64,000 nt of DNA from Streptomyces geranii (lineage in GTDB: Bacteria; Actinomycetota; Actinomycetes; Streptomycetales; Streptomycetaceae), in contig NZ_PJME01000010.1 of NCBI RefSeq assembly GCF_002954775.1, positions 1 to 64,000 of the forward strand, in the 5' to 3' direction. The translations under genes and the position numbers were made by a program. Position 1 is the stretch's first letter. Each line of letters starts with the position of its first letter. The notes beneath the pieces were generated by a model that worked only from the letters and a program-made list of their open reading frames with translations, had not been told where the DNA came from and searched no databases. Below, piece after piece: positions 35,165 through 42,831 of the stretch.

Positions 35165-36214
35165 TCACAACACCTTGTTGCGCACCAGCAGCGACAGCAC
35201 CAGCGCCCCCGGCAGCAGCGGCAGCCACACCGTCAGGACGCGGAAGCCGACGACCGTCGCCGCCGCCAGTGACAGCGGGGCGCCCAGTGCGGCCAGGGCG
35301 AAGACCAGGGCCGCGTCCACCGGTCCGATGCCCGCCGGAGCCGGTACCGCGCCGACCGCCGCGCTCGCCGCCAGGTAGGCGAACAGCACGTCCGGCCAGG
35401 GCACGGGCAGGCCCAGTGAGGCGCCGACGCAGGCCAGTACCGCCGCCTGGCACAGGGAGAAGCCCGCCGACCCGCCCCACAGGGCGGCCACCCGGACGGG
35501 CCTCTTGTGCAGGCGCCGCGCGTCGGTCAGGGCGGTGCGCAGACCGTCGAGCAGGGGGCGCCGCAGCGGACGTACGAGGGAGAGGATCAGGGTCACCGCC
35601 ACCGCCGTGGCCGTCACGCCCACCGCGATGGGGATCAGGGTGCCCTTGCCCGGGAGCAGGTCCGTCGCGCCCAGGGACGTCGGGAAGGTGGCCAGCAGGG
35701 CGAGGATCACCAGGAGCTTCGCCACCGGTTTGACCAGGGAGTACAGGGCCAGGGAGGCCGTGGCGCGGGCCAGTGGGATGCCTCGGCCGGTCAGGAAGCG
35801 CAGGGTGACCGCGTGGGCGCCGAGACCGGCCGGGAGGACGTTGTTCGCGGCGCCCGCCGCGAACTGCGAGGCCAGCAGCAGCCCGGGCGGCAGCCGCTCC
35901 GGGATCGCGCCCTGGCGGGCGAAGGCGGCGGACACCCAGCACAGCAGCGTGAACGCACCCCCGATCGCCAGCCAGCCGGGGTCGGCGGTGGTGAGCTGCC
36001 GGGCGCCGTCGTGCAGCACCCGCCAGTTGTCCGCCGCCCACACCCCGATGAGCAGGAGCGGCAGCACACAGAGCACCCGGCGGGCGTGCCGGGCGCCGGG
36101 AAACCGGCGGGAGCGGGCGGCCGGAAGGGAAAGAGGACAGTCCGGGATGCCCTGGGGATGGGGCTGGACCGTCGGAGCGGGCGGGGCTATGGGGACTATC
36201 GGCAATGAGGACAC
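35165..36214 (-). CDS. Flippase-like membrane protein (LPG-synthase TM / UPF0104 type)
   Basis: A 349-residue polytopic membrane protein of the lysylphosphatidylglycerol-synthase-TM/flippase-like family. Hallmarks are ASQFAAGAANNVLPAGLGAHAVTLRFL and ASAAVGAVPAPAGIGPVDAALV near the C-terminus. It is convergent with the PKS operon (43 bp between stops) and may flip the glycolipid product. The start is uncertain: the GTG at 36214 is used, but the frame is open to 36367 and other GTGs lie downstream. The extended N-terminus would be low-complexity. A 10-bp inverted repeat lies 15 bp upstream of this GTG. Confidence 0.75.
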   Translation of the reverse strand: MSSLPIVPIAPPAPTVQPHPQGIPDCPLSLPAARSRRFPGARHARRVLCVLPLLLIGVWAADNWRVLHDGARQLTTADPGWLAIGGAFTLLCWVSAAFARQGAIPERLPPGLLLASQFAAGAANNVLPAGLGAHAVTLRFLTGRGIPLARATASLALYSLVKPVAKLLVILALLATFPTSLGATDLLPGKGTLIPIAVGVTATAVAVTLILSLVRPLRRPLLDGLRTALTDARRLHKRPVRVAALWGGSAGFSLCQAAVLACVGASLGLPVPWPDVLFAYLAASAAVGAVPAPAGIGPVDAALVFALAALGAPLSLAAATVVGFRVLTVWLPLLPGALVLSLLVRNKVL

Positions 36215-36228
36215 AGCGCGCGTCGTCC

Positions 36229-36251
36229 TTCCGCGTGGCGCCCACGCGGAA
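36229..36251. promoter_or_regulatory. Inverted repeat upstream of the flippase-like gene
   Basis: TTCCGCGTGG-CGC-CCACGCGGAA has perfect 10-bp arms. It overlaps the expected ribosome-site region of the GTG start at 36214, so it could be an operator or a translation-controlling hairpin; if a start further upstream is used it is coding. Confidence 0.4.
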
Positions 36252-36438
36252 CGGGGCGAACGGGGGGAGATGAAGAGCGAAGCAAGCGGGACGGCAGGAG
36301 CGTTCCCAGTCCGCGTGACGGGATGGTGTCCAGGAACAGAAGGGGTGAGGGCGGACGGGTGACACAAATGATCCCTGCATCTTTATTTACGGAGTCTCCC
36401 CCCGACTCCACCGGTCGATGCCTCAATCGTGAGCCGGA

Positions 36439-37200
36439 TCACATGGGCAGGCGAGGGGGAGCGACGGCGTCGGCCGCCCCGCCGAACTCGCTCAGCGCGC
36501 CCTCGACGATCGCCTCCAGCCGGGCGTGATGGGCGCCCCGCCAGTACAGACGCCCGCACTCCACGCACTGCGCGAACACGTCGTACGTCCGCCGCGTCCC
36601 GTCCTCCAGCCGCTCCCCGACCGTCTCCTTGGCGGCCCGCTCCAGCAGCCCGTTGCAGGCCGTGCACCGGCTCCAGGGCGCGAGCGCGGGCGCGAACCGG
36701 TCCAGTACGTCCCGGAGCTGGTCGTCCGGCCGGTCGCTGTAGATGTACGCGCCCGCCCACAGCTCCCGGCGCCGCAGCAGCCCCCGGTCCCGGGACAGCA
36801 GCACCCGCCGCTCCGCCGCCGACAGCGCGGCCAGCGCCGGATCGCCGATGTCCTCGCTCTCGTACGCCGCGTCCACGCCCAGCAGCCGCAGCCGGCGCGC
36901 GAGCGTGCCGAGGTGCACGTCGAGCAGGAAGCGCAGCGGCGCCCCCGGCACCGGCTGCGGTCGTACGACGGCGCAGACCTCCACCGTCTCGCCCGCGCCC
37001 GGCACATGGGAGACCGGCACCTCGCGGCCGTCGACCAGCAGCCGCCCGGCCTCGGTGAGCGGCACGCCCAGCGACTCCACCACATGCCCGAGCGAGGACG
37101 AACCGTCGGTGACCACGGTCGTGCGCCCCGCACGGCGCTCGGACGGGACGAAAAGCCGCAGCTCAGGGGCGAAACTGATGACGATCTCCGGTCTGCTCAT
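36439..37200 (-). CDS. Mut7-C RNase domain protein with ubiquitin-like N-terminus
   Basis: A 253-residue protein with an N-terminal ubiquitin-like fold (residues about 5-80: EIVISFAPELRLFVPSERR to VCAVVRPQP) and a C-terminal Mut7-C PIN-like RNase region. The latter opens with LRFLLDVHLGTLARRLRLLG and VLLSRDRGLL, both with conserved acids. Two Cys pairs (CTACNGL and CVECGRLYW) form a zinc ribbon. Mut7-C proteins are inferred RNases. It lies between the flippase-like gene and a divergent Ser/Thr kinase. Confidence 0.85.
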   Translation of the reverse strand: MSRPEIVISFAPELRLFVPSERRAGRTTVVTDGSSSLGHVVESLGVPLTEAGRLLVDGREVPVSHVPGAGETVEVCAVVRPQPVPGAPLRFLLDVHLGTLARRLRLLGVDAAYESEDIGDPALAALSAAERRVLLSRDRGLLRRRELWAGAYIYSDRPDDQLRDVLDRFAPALAPWSRCTACNGLLERAAKETVGERLEDGTRRTYDVFAQCVECGRLYWRGAHHARLEAIVEGALSEFGGAADAVAPPRLPM

Positions 37201-37301
37201 CCGATCAGCATGTCATCGGGCGGACCGGGAGCGCCCGGGACTTTCCGGTGCACTACTCTCAACGCTCTCAACACGCCTCGCTGGTGGGGGAGTACGGCAG
37301 C

Positions 37302-38858
37302 ATGCAGTTCGAACGTACGGGTGTGCCCGGCTACGAGGTCGTCGAGGTCCTCGGCCAGGGCGGCTTCGCCACCGTGTACCGGGCCCGCCAGCTGGCCGTC
37401 GGCCGCGAGGTCGCCCTCAAGATGGACAGCCGCGTCCTGGCCACCGACCGCGACCGGCAGCGCTTCCTGCGCGAGGTCACGGCGGCCGGTCAGCTCTCCG
37501 GCCACCCGCACGTCGTCGCCGTGTACGACGCCGGGGTGCTCGACAACGGCCGCCCGTACATGGTCCTGGAGCTGTGCCCCGGCGGTTCGCTCGCCGACCG
37601 GCTCCACGAACACGGGCCGCTTCCCGCCGCCGAAGCCCGGGACATCGGCGTACGCGTCGCCGACGCGCTGGCCGCCGCCCACGCCTCCGGGGTCCTGCAC
37701 CGGGACATCAAGCCCGGCAACATCATGATCGACCGGTACGGCAATGTCGGCCTCGCCGACTTCGGGCTGGCCGCGATGCCCCGGCCCGGGCAGGAACTCT
37801 CGGTCACCCGCGAGGCGTTGACCCCGGCGTACGCTCCGCCGGAGGCCTTCCGGCTGGCCGAGCCGACGTACGCCGGGGACGTCTACTCCCTCGCCGCCAC
37901 GATCTACGCCCTCGTGCACGGCAGACCCGCGCACTTCCCGGAGCAGGGCAGCCTCGGGATCGCTGAGGTCATCGTCCGGCACGACTGGCCCCTGCCCGAC
38001 CTCCCCGGAGTGAGCCCGCGCCTCACCGAAGTACTCCGGCACGCGATGGCCCCGGACCCGGCCCACCGCATCCCGAGCGCGGCGGCGTTGCGGGACGCGC
38101 TGGCCGCCGTGGACCTGGCGAACGCGAGCGGCACCACTTTCGCGCCCGCCCCCGTCCCCGTCCCTGCCCCTGTCCTCACCCCCACGGTTGGCCCGCCCGT
38201 CGTGCTCTCCACCACCACCGTCCCGAGCCGGAAGAAGCGCGAGAAGGCGCGGCTGCGGGTGTCGATCGCGGCCGTGGCGGTGGTCGTCGTCGGCGGGGGC
38301 GGGACGGTGGCGTACCAGTACCTGCCGCCGTCGACCTCCGCCGCCCCGACCACCGGAGCCTCATCCTCCGCTTCCGGTACGGGCGAGGCGAGCGCGTCCG
38401 CCCAGGCCGGGAGTGCCGGGACCGCCGGTTTCGGCGTGCCGACCACGACCGAGGACTGTCCGGCGGCCGGGGTCGCGGACGTCGGCGGGCGCTGCACCAC
38501 GACCGCCGAGTGCTGGGGCGGCATGGTCGTCACCGTGGGCATCGTCGCCGTGAACCGCACCGACTGCCTGGTGTCCCACCCGTGGGAGACCTTCGCGATA
38601 GCCCCGCTGCCGTCCGACGGCATGACCAACAACCAGCAGGAACTGATCAAGCACCCCGACGTGCGCAAGCTCTGCTCCCGCGAGGTCATGGCCGCGTCCC
38701 GGCAGGGCGACGCCCTCAAGATCGCCCCCGACCGCTGGACCATCGACGTACTCCCGCCCACCCAGACCCAGTACGCCGACGGACTGCGCGTCATGCGCTG
38801 CGTGGCGACCGTCACCGGGGTGGAGTCGACGGAGGCCCATTTCCGGCCACGGAGCTGA
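37302..38858 (+). CDS. Membrane Ser/Thr protein kinase
   Basis: A 518-residue eukaryotic-like kinase. The P-loop is GQGGFATV (18-25), the ATP Lys is K40, the catalytic loop HRDIKPGN (133-140) and the DFG at 153-155 are intact. A Pro/Ala linker (about 280-310) leads to one membrane helix at 318-340 and an extracellular domain with Cys residues (EDCPAAG, GRCTTTAECWGG) that looks like a sensor. The ATG at 37302 has a GGTGGGGGAG site 10 bp upstream. It is divergent from the Mut7-C gene. Target proteins and signal are unknown. Confidence 0.88.
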   Translation: MQFERTGVPGYEVVEVLGQGGFATVYRARQLAVGREVALKMDSRVLATDRDRQRFLREVTAAGQLSGHPHVVAVYDAGVLDNGRPYMVLELCPGGSLADRLHEHGPLPAAEARDIGVRVADALAAAHASGVLHRDIKPGNIMIDRYGNVGLADFGLAAMPRPGQELSVTREALTPAYAPPEAFRLAEPTYAGDVYSLAATIYALVHGRPAHFPEQGSLGIAEVIVRHDWPLPDLPGVSPRLTEVLRHAMAPDPAHRIPSAAALRDALAAVDLANASGTTFAPAPVPVPAPVLTPTVGPPVVLSTTTVPSRKKREKARLRVSIAAVAVVVVGGGGTVAYQYLPPSTSAAPTTGASSSASGTGEASASAQAGSAGTAGFGVPTTTEDCPAAGVADVGGRCTTTAECWGGMVVTVGIVAVNRTDCLVSHPWETFAIAPLPSDGMTNNQQELIKHPDVRKLCSREVMAASRQGDALKIAPDRWTIDVLPPTQTQYADGLRVMRCVATVTGVESTEAHFRPRS

Positions 38859-38969
38859 CCGCCGGGCCGGTTGTGCCCCCGCCCGTGACCCGCTCCTAAA
38901 ATCTGGTCCAACTGCCCAGTATCCGAGCGGTAGTTGACGTAGGGCGAGACGTACTGCTCAATTGTTCGC

Positions 38970-39050
38970 ATGGATGCCCAGCAGCAGCGCTTGGTGACGC
39001 GCGGCCACATCGACCTCTGTCGAGTGTGCTCCGCCGCGTGTCGCGCCTGA
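38970..39050 (+). CDS. Cysteine-rich leader peptide (sulfur attenuation)
   Basis: A 26-codon reading frame encodes MDAQQQRLVTRGHIDLCRVC followed by SAACRA and a TGA stop, with three Cys codons in the last ten positions. The RRHVDLCR-like core and terminal Cys run match the actinobacterial leader peptides that sit before sulfur genes (cysteine-attenuation leader class). Low charged tRNA-Cys would stall the ribosome on the Cys codons and alter folding of the following 190 nt. An SsuD-like monooxygenase and an amino-acid-type importer follow. No good ribosome site precedes the ATG at 38970; the in-frame GTG at 38994 is an alternative start. Confidence 0.7.
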   Translation: MDAQQQRLVTRGHIDLCRVCSAACRA

Positions 39051-39241
39051 CCTGCTCCGACTCGGCAGCGGGCCGTCGGACCGGCCCCTCTCTCCATGTC
39101 TCCCTCTCCCTGATTCCTCCGCGCCTCCCCGTTTCCTGACGAGCCGTCAAGCACGGCCGTACGCGGGGCTGTTCCGTGCTGCCCCCGTGCGGGGCCCGCC
39201 GGGCCGGACGACTCAGGGGGCCCTCCGAAAGGCCCTCTCCC
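39051..39241 (+). promoter_or_regulatory. Putative attenuator region between leader peptide and monooxygenase gene
   Basis: The interval contains AGCACGG...CCGTGCT (7-bp arms near 39149-39180) and GGGCC-CTCCGAAA-GGCCC just before the ATG at 39242. The second hairpin could mask the ribosome site. The mechanism is inferred from the leader peptide; I cannot compute folding here. Confidence 0.4.
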
Positions 39242-40384
39242 ATGCCCGTGGAATTCCTTGGCATCGCCGCGACCAACGACGCCTCCGAGACCACCCCGCG
39301 CTCCGGCGCAGCCTTCGACCGGGACTACACCCTCCGGCTGGCCCGGGCCCACGAGGACCACGGCTGGGACCGCGTCCTGTTCGCCTACGGCTCAGGCTCG
39401 CCCGACCCCGCCCCGGCCGCCGCGTACATCGCGAGCAGACTGGACCGCCTCCAACTCCTCCTGGCCCACCGCCCCAACGTCTCCTACCCGACCTTCGCCG
39501 CCAAGACGTTCGCCACCCTCGACCAGATCAGCGAGGGCCGGCTGACCGTCCACTTCATCACCGGCGGCAACGACCACGAGCAGGGCCGCGAGGGCGACAC
39601 CCTCGGCAAGGACGAGCGGTACGCGCGCACCCGGGAGTACATCCGGATCGTCAAGAAGATCTGGACCACCCATGAACCCTTCGACCACGAGGGCGACCAC
39701 TACCGCTTCCACGACTTCGTCAGCGATGTCTTCCCGGTCCAACAGCCGCGCCCGAACGTCTCGTTCGGCGGCTCCTCACCCGCCGCGTACGCCGCCGGGG
39801 GCGCCGAGGCCGACATCTACTGCCTTTGGGGCGAGCCCCTGGAGCGGACCGCCGAGCAGATCGAGGCTGTGAAGGCCGCCGCCAGGGCCGCCGGCCGCAC
39901 CGAAGCCCCGCGCATCCAGGTGGCGTTCCGCCCGATCATCGCCCCGACCGAGGAACTGGCCTGGGAGAAGGCCCACCGCACGGTCGGCGTGATCAGGACC
40001 CGCAAGGACAGGGGCGACTTGGTCAGCAAACGCCACAACGCCCAGGCCCAACCCGAGAATTCGGGCTCCCAGCGCCTGATCGCGATAGCCGAGGCGGGCG
40101 AACGCTACGACCGCGCCCTCTGGACCCCGACCGCCGCCGCCACCGGAGGAGCGGGCAACTCCAACGCCCTGGTCGGCACCCCCGAGACCGTGGCCCGCGC
40201 CCTCCTCGACTACTACGACCTCGGCGTCGACATCCTCTCCGCCCGCGGCTACGACCTCCTCGGCGACGCCATCGACTTCGGCCGCCATGTCATCCCGATC
40301 GTCCGCGAGGAGGTCGCCAAACGCGACGCCGAACGCGCGGCCCGCGGCCCGCAGGTGGTCCTGGCGACGGCGGTGAACGGATGA
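39242..40384 (+). CDS. LLM-class flavin-dependent monooxygenase (SsuD/YxeK-like)
   Basis: A 380-residue luciferase-like flavin monooxygenase. VEFLGIAATNDASETTPRSG opens the barrel; the HRPNVSYPTFAAKTFATLDQISEGRL and ITGGNDHEQGREGD stretches match alkanesulfonate-type enzymes. GSSPAAYAAGGAEADIYCLWGEP forms the typical core. It needs FMNH2 from a separate reductase. The ATG at 39242 overlaps no gene, and the stop overlaps the GNAT start (ATGA). With the GNAT and importer genes it matches YxeK of the B. subtilis yxe operon, which splits S-(2-succino)cysteine; a sulfonate role as in SsuD is the alternative. Confidence 0.85.
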   Translation: MPVEFLGIAATNDASETTPRSGAAFDRDYTLRLARAHEDHGWDRVLFAYGSGSPDPAPAAAYIASRLDRLQLLLAHRPNVSYPTFAAKTFATLDQISEGRLTVHFITGGNDHEQGREGDTLGKDERYARTREYIRIVKKIWTTHEPFDHEGDHYRFHDFVSDVFPVQQPRPNVSFGGSSPAAYAAGGAEADIYCLWGEPLERTAEQIEAVKAAARAAGRTEAPRIQVAFRPIIAPTEELAWEKAHRTVGVIRTRKDRGDLVSKRHNAQAQPENSGSQRLIAIAEAGERYDRALWTPTAAATGGAGNSNALVGTPETVARALLDYYDLGVDILSARGYDLLGDAIDFGRHVIPIVREEVAKRDAERAARGPQVVLATAVNG

Positions 40385-40884
40385 CGTCGTTCGCCCAACC
40401 ACCCCAGAGGGCAGGTGAATTGACGATCCGTTACGTCACCACAGCCGACCCCCTCGCCGAACCGCTGCTGCGCGAACTGGGCGACGAGTACTCGACCCGC
40501 TACGGCGAGGACGCCCGCGCCGAACTGGCCGGCTACCCCGACGAGGAGTTCACGGCACCGCACGGCGGGGTCCTGCTCCTGCTCCTGGAGCACGGCGAGC
40601 CGGTGGCGGGCGGCGCGTTCCGCAGATACGACGCGACCACGGCGGAGCTGAAGCGCATCTGGACCCACTCGTCCCACCGCCGCCGGGGCCTGGCCCGCCG
40701 GGTGGTGGCAGAACTGGAGCAAGAGGCCAGGACCAGGGGCTACAGCCGCATCTACCTCACCACGGGCCCCCGCCAGCCGGAGGCCCAAGGCCTCTACCTG
40801 TCCACGGGCTACACGCCCCTCTTCGACGCAGGGGCCGACCCGGAGTCGATCGACAAACTCCCCTTCGAAAAGCAACTCGGCTAG
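40381..40884 (+). CDS. GNAT-family N-acetyltransferase
   Basis: A 167-residue GNAT enzyme with the acetyl-CoA pyrophosphate loop HRRRGLARRVVAELEQEA (R/Q-x-x-G-x-A type) and the terminal ARTRGYSRIYLTTGPRQ and GLYLSTGYTPL strands. It starts inside the monooxygenase stop. In the yxe pathway YxeL acetylates S-(2-succino)cysteine before the monooxygenase acts (known); here the role is inferred from the same order. The deacetylase YxeP is not next to these genes and might be elsewhere. Confidence 0.85.
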   Translation: MTSFAQPPQRAGELTIRYVTTADPLAEPLLRELGDEYSTRYGEDARAELAGYPDEEFTAPHGGVLLLLLEHGEPVAGGAFRRYDATTAELKRIWTHSSHRRRGLARRVVAELEQEARTRGYSRIYLTTGPRQPEAQGLYLSTGYTPLFDAGADPESIDKLPFEKQLG

Positions 40885-40910
40885 CAGGAATTGACGAAGG
40901 GCCCCACGAG

Positions 40911-40970
40911 CGCGCCCCAAAGGGGCGCGGGGAACTGCGCGACAAGCCCCCACGACCCCGCACCAAACCA
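40911..40970. repeat. Copy of the GC-rich intergenic repeat family
   Basis: GCGCCCC-AAA-GGGGCGC (40912-40928) is followed by GGGGAACTGCGCGACAAGCC and a CCCACGACCCCGCACC tail, matching the elements at 31-138 and 15127-15202. It lies in the 139-bp gap between the GNAT gene and the importer permease and could act as a partial terminator that sets relative expression. Confidence 0.65.
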
Positions 40971-41023
40971 CCAACCCTGACCACCCCGACCCCCACCCCC
41001 AACCCCCGGACAGGAGCCCCACC

Positions 41024-41983
41024 ATGGGCACAACCACAGACTCCACAGCGCCACCCGGGGACAGCAGAACCGCTTCCCCCGCCCCCCGTCCGGAGGACCC
41101 CACCTCCCTGAAAATCATCCCCGTACGCCACTACGCCCGCTGGGCGGCAGCCGCAGCCGTCACCATCCTCACCGCCCAGTTCGCCCATGGCCTGATCACC
41201 AACCCCGTATGGGAATGGCAGGTCTTCGCCGACTACGTACTCTCCGAAACGATCGTCCAGGCAGTCGGCGTGACCCTCCAACTCACCGCCTACGCAACGG
41301 TGTTGGGCTTCCTGCTCGGCGCCGTTCTCGCCTTCATGCGGCTCTCCAGGAGCCCGGTGCTGCAGACCGTCGCCTGGACCTACATCTGGATCTTCCGGTC
41401 GATCCCGATGATCGTCCAGCTCGTGTTCTGGTTCAACCTCGGTGCGCTGTACGACCGGTTGGGCGTCGGCATCCCCTTCGGCCCGGTGTTCTGGTCCGTC
41501 GACAGCAACACCCTGATCGGCACGATCGGCGCCGCCATCATCGGACTGACGCTGCATCAGGCCGCGTACGCCGCCGAGATCGTCCGGGGCGGGGTCATCG
41601 CGGTCGACCACGGCCAGCTGGAGGCCGCCGCCGCGCTGGGCATCCCCCGGCTCCGCCAGATCCGGCGGATCGTGCTCCCGCAGGCCATGCGCGCGATCCT
41701 CCCGACCGCCGGCAACGAGATCGTCGGCCTCCTCAAGGGCACCTCGGTGGTCTACGTGATGGCGATCGGCGAGCTGTTCTACCAGGCCCAGGTGATCTAC
41801 GGCCGCAACGGCCGGGTCATCCCGCTGCTGCTGGTCGCCACCGCCTGGTACGTCGTCCTCACCTCCCTCCTGACGGTCGCCCAGTACTACGTCGAGCGCC
41901 ACTACGCCCGGGGCGCCAACCGCACCCCACCGCCCACCCCGTTCCAGCGCGTCCGCCGCCACCTCGCCAAGGGAGTCTCATGA
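41024..41983 (+). CDS. Amino-acid-type ABC transporter permease
   Basis: A 319-residue His/Glu/cystine-type permease with a long hydrophilic N-terminus and about five helices. The family block TVQLTAYATVLGFLLGAVLAF and the EAA loop (EAAAALGIPRLRQIRRIVLPQAMRAILP) that docks the ATPase are present. The sequence NEIVGLLKGTSVVYVMAIGELFYQAQVIY is typical of cystine/polar amino-acid carriers. It is co-translated with the ATPase (ATGA overlap). Uptake of a modified cysteine or cystine fits the upstream genes. Confidence 0.88.
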   Translation: MGTTTDSTAPPGDSRTASPAPRPEDPTSLKIIPVRHYARWAAAAAVTILTAQFAHGLITNPVWEWQVFADYVLSETIVQAVGVTLQLTAYATVLGFLLGAVLAFMRLSRSPVLQTVAWTYIWIFRSIPMIVQLVFWFNLGALYDRLGVGIPFGPVFWSVDSNTLIGTIGAAIIGLTLHQAAYAAEIVRGGVIAVDHGQLEAAAALGIPRLRQIRRIVLPQAMRAILPTAGNEIVGLLKGTSVVYVMAIGELFYQAQVIYGRNGRVIPLLLVATAWYVVLTSLLTVAQYYVERHYARGANRTPPPTPFQRVRRHLAKGVS

Positions 41984-42744
41984 GTGCCGTCATGGTGGAC
42001 GTCCGGGGCGTCCACAAGAGTTTCGGCCCGCTGGAGGTCCTGCGCGGTGTCGACCTCCAGGTCCGGGCCGGTGAGGTGACCGTGATCCTGGGCCCGTCCG
42101 GCTCGGGCAAGTCCACGCTCCTGCGCACGATCAACCACCTGGAGAAGGTCAACCAGGGCTGGATCAGCATCGACGGCGAACTGATCGGCTACCGCCGCTC
42201 CGGCCGGAAACTGCACGAACTGCGCGAGAGGGACGTACTGAAGCAGCGCACCCACATCGGGTTCGTCTTCCAGAACTTCAACCTCTTTCCGCACCTCACC
42301 GTGCTGGAGAACCTCGTCGAGGCCCCCGTCTCCGCCCTGCGCCGCTCCCGCAAGGAGGCCGTGGCCACCGCCGAACGTCTCCTCGAACGGGTCGGTCTGA
42401 CGGACAAGAAGGCCGTCTATCCACGGCAGTTGTCCGGCGGCCAGCAGCAGCGCGTCGCCATCGCCCGCGCACTCGCCCTCGAACCGAAGGTGCTCCTCTT
42501 CGACGAGCCCACCTCGGCCCTCGATCCGGAGCTGGTCGGCGAAGTCCTCGACGTCATCAAGGACCTGGCGAGCACCGGCACCACCATGATCGTCGTCACC
42601 CACGAGATCGGCTTCGCCCGCGAGGTCGCCGACACCGTGGTCTTCATGGACGGCGGACTCATCGTCGAACAGGGCACGCCCACGGCGGTTCTGGACACCC
42701 CGCAGCACGAAAGAACCCGAGCGTTCCTCTCCAAGGTCCTCTGA
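41980..42744 (+). CDS. Amino-acid-type ABC transporter ATPase
   Basis: A 254-residue ATPase of the GlnQ/TcyC type. Walker A is GPSGSGKST, the Q-loop is VFQNFNLFPHLTVLEN, the signature LSGGQQQRVAIARAL, Walker B VLLFDEPTSALDPELV and the switch His in VTHEIGFAREVAD. It powers the permease at 41024-41983. A short extra loop (RRSGRKLHELRERD) lies between Walker A and the Q-loop. Confidence 0.93.
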   Translation: MSAVMVDVRGVHKSFGPLEVLRGVDLQVRAGEVTVILGPSGSGKSTLLRTINHLEKVNQGWISIDGELIGYRRSGRKLHELRERDVLKQRTHIGFVFQNFNLFPHLTVLENLVEAPVSALRRSRKEAVATAERLLERVGLTDKKAVYPRQLSGGQQQRVAIARALALEPKVLLFDEPTSALDPELVGEVLDVIKDLASTGTTMIVVTHEIGFAREVADTVVFMDGGLIVEQGTPTAVLDTPQHERTRAFLSKVL

Positions 42745-42831
42745 ACCAAGCCTCTTTGAACCGCCTCCGCCCGATCTTCTCCATCTCCCTTCTCTCTTCC
42801 GTCTCTCTTCCTCTGTACAAGGAGTACGCCC

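Noticed and set aside
34162..35733. Overlapping rightward frame across the methyltransferase
   Set aside because: Arg/Pro-rich shadow of the real gene; the SAM and zinc-ribbon motifs are in the other frame.
36215..36367. Upstream extension of the flippase-like gene to an ATG at 36367
   Set aside because: The added 51 residues are low-complexity and lack membrane features; the GTG at 36214 is preferred, though not proven.
38859..39241. SAM riboswitch before the sulfur operon
   Set aside because: No conserved SAM-I/IV core is visible; the Cys leader peptide explains the region better.
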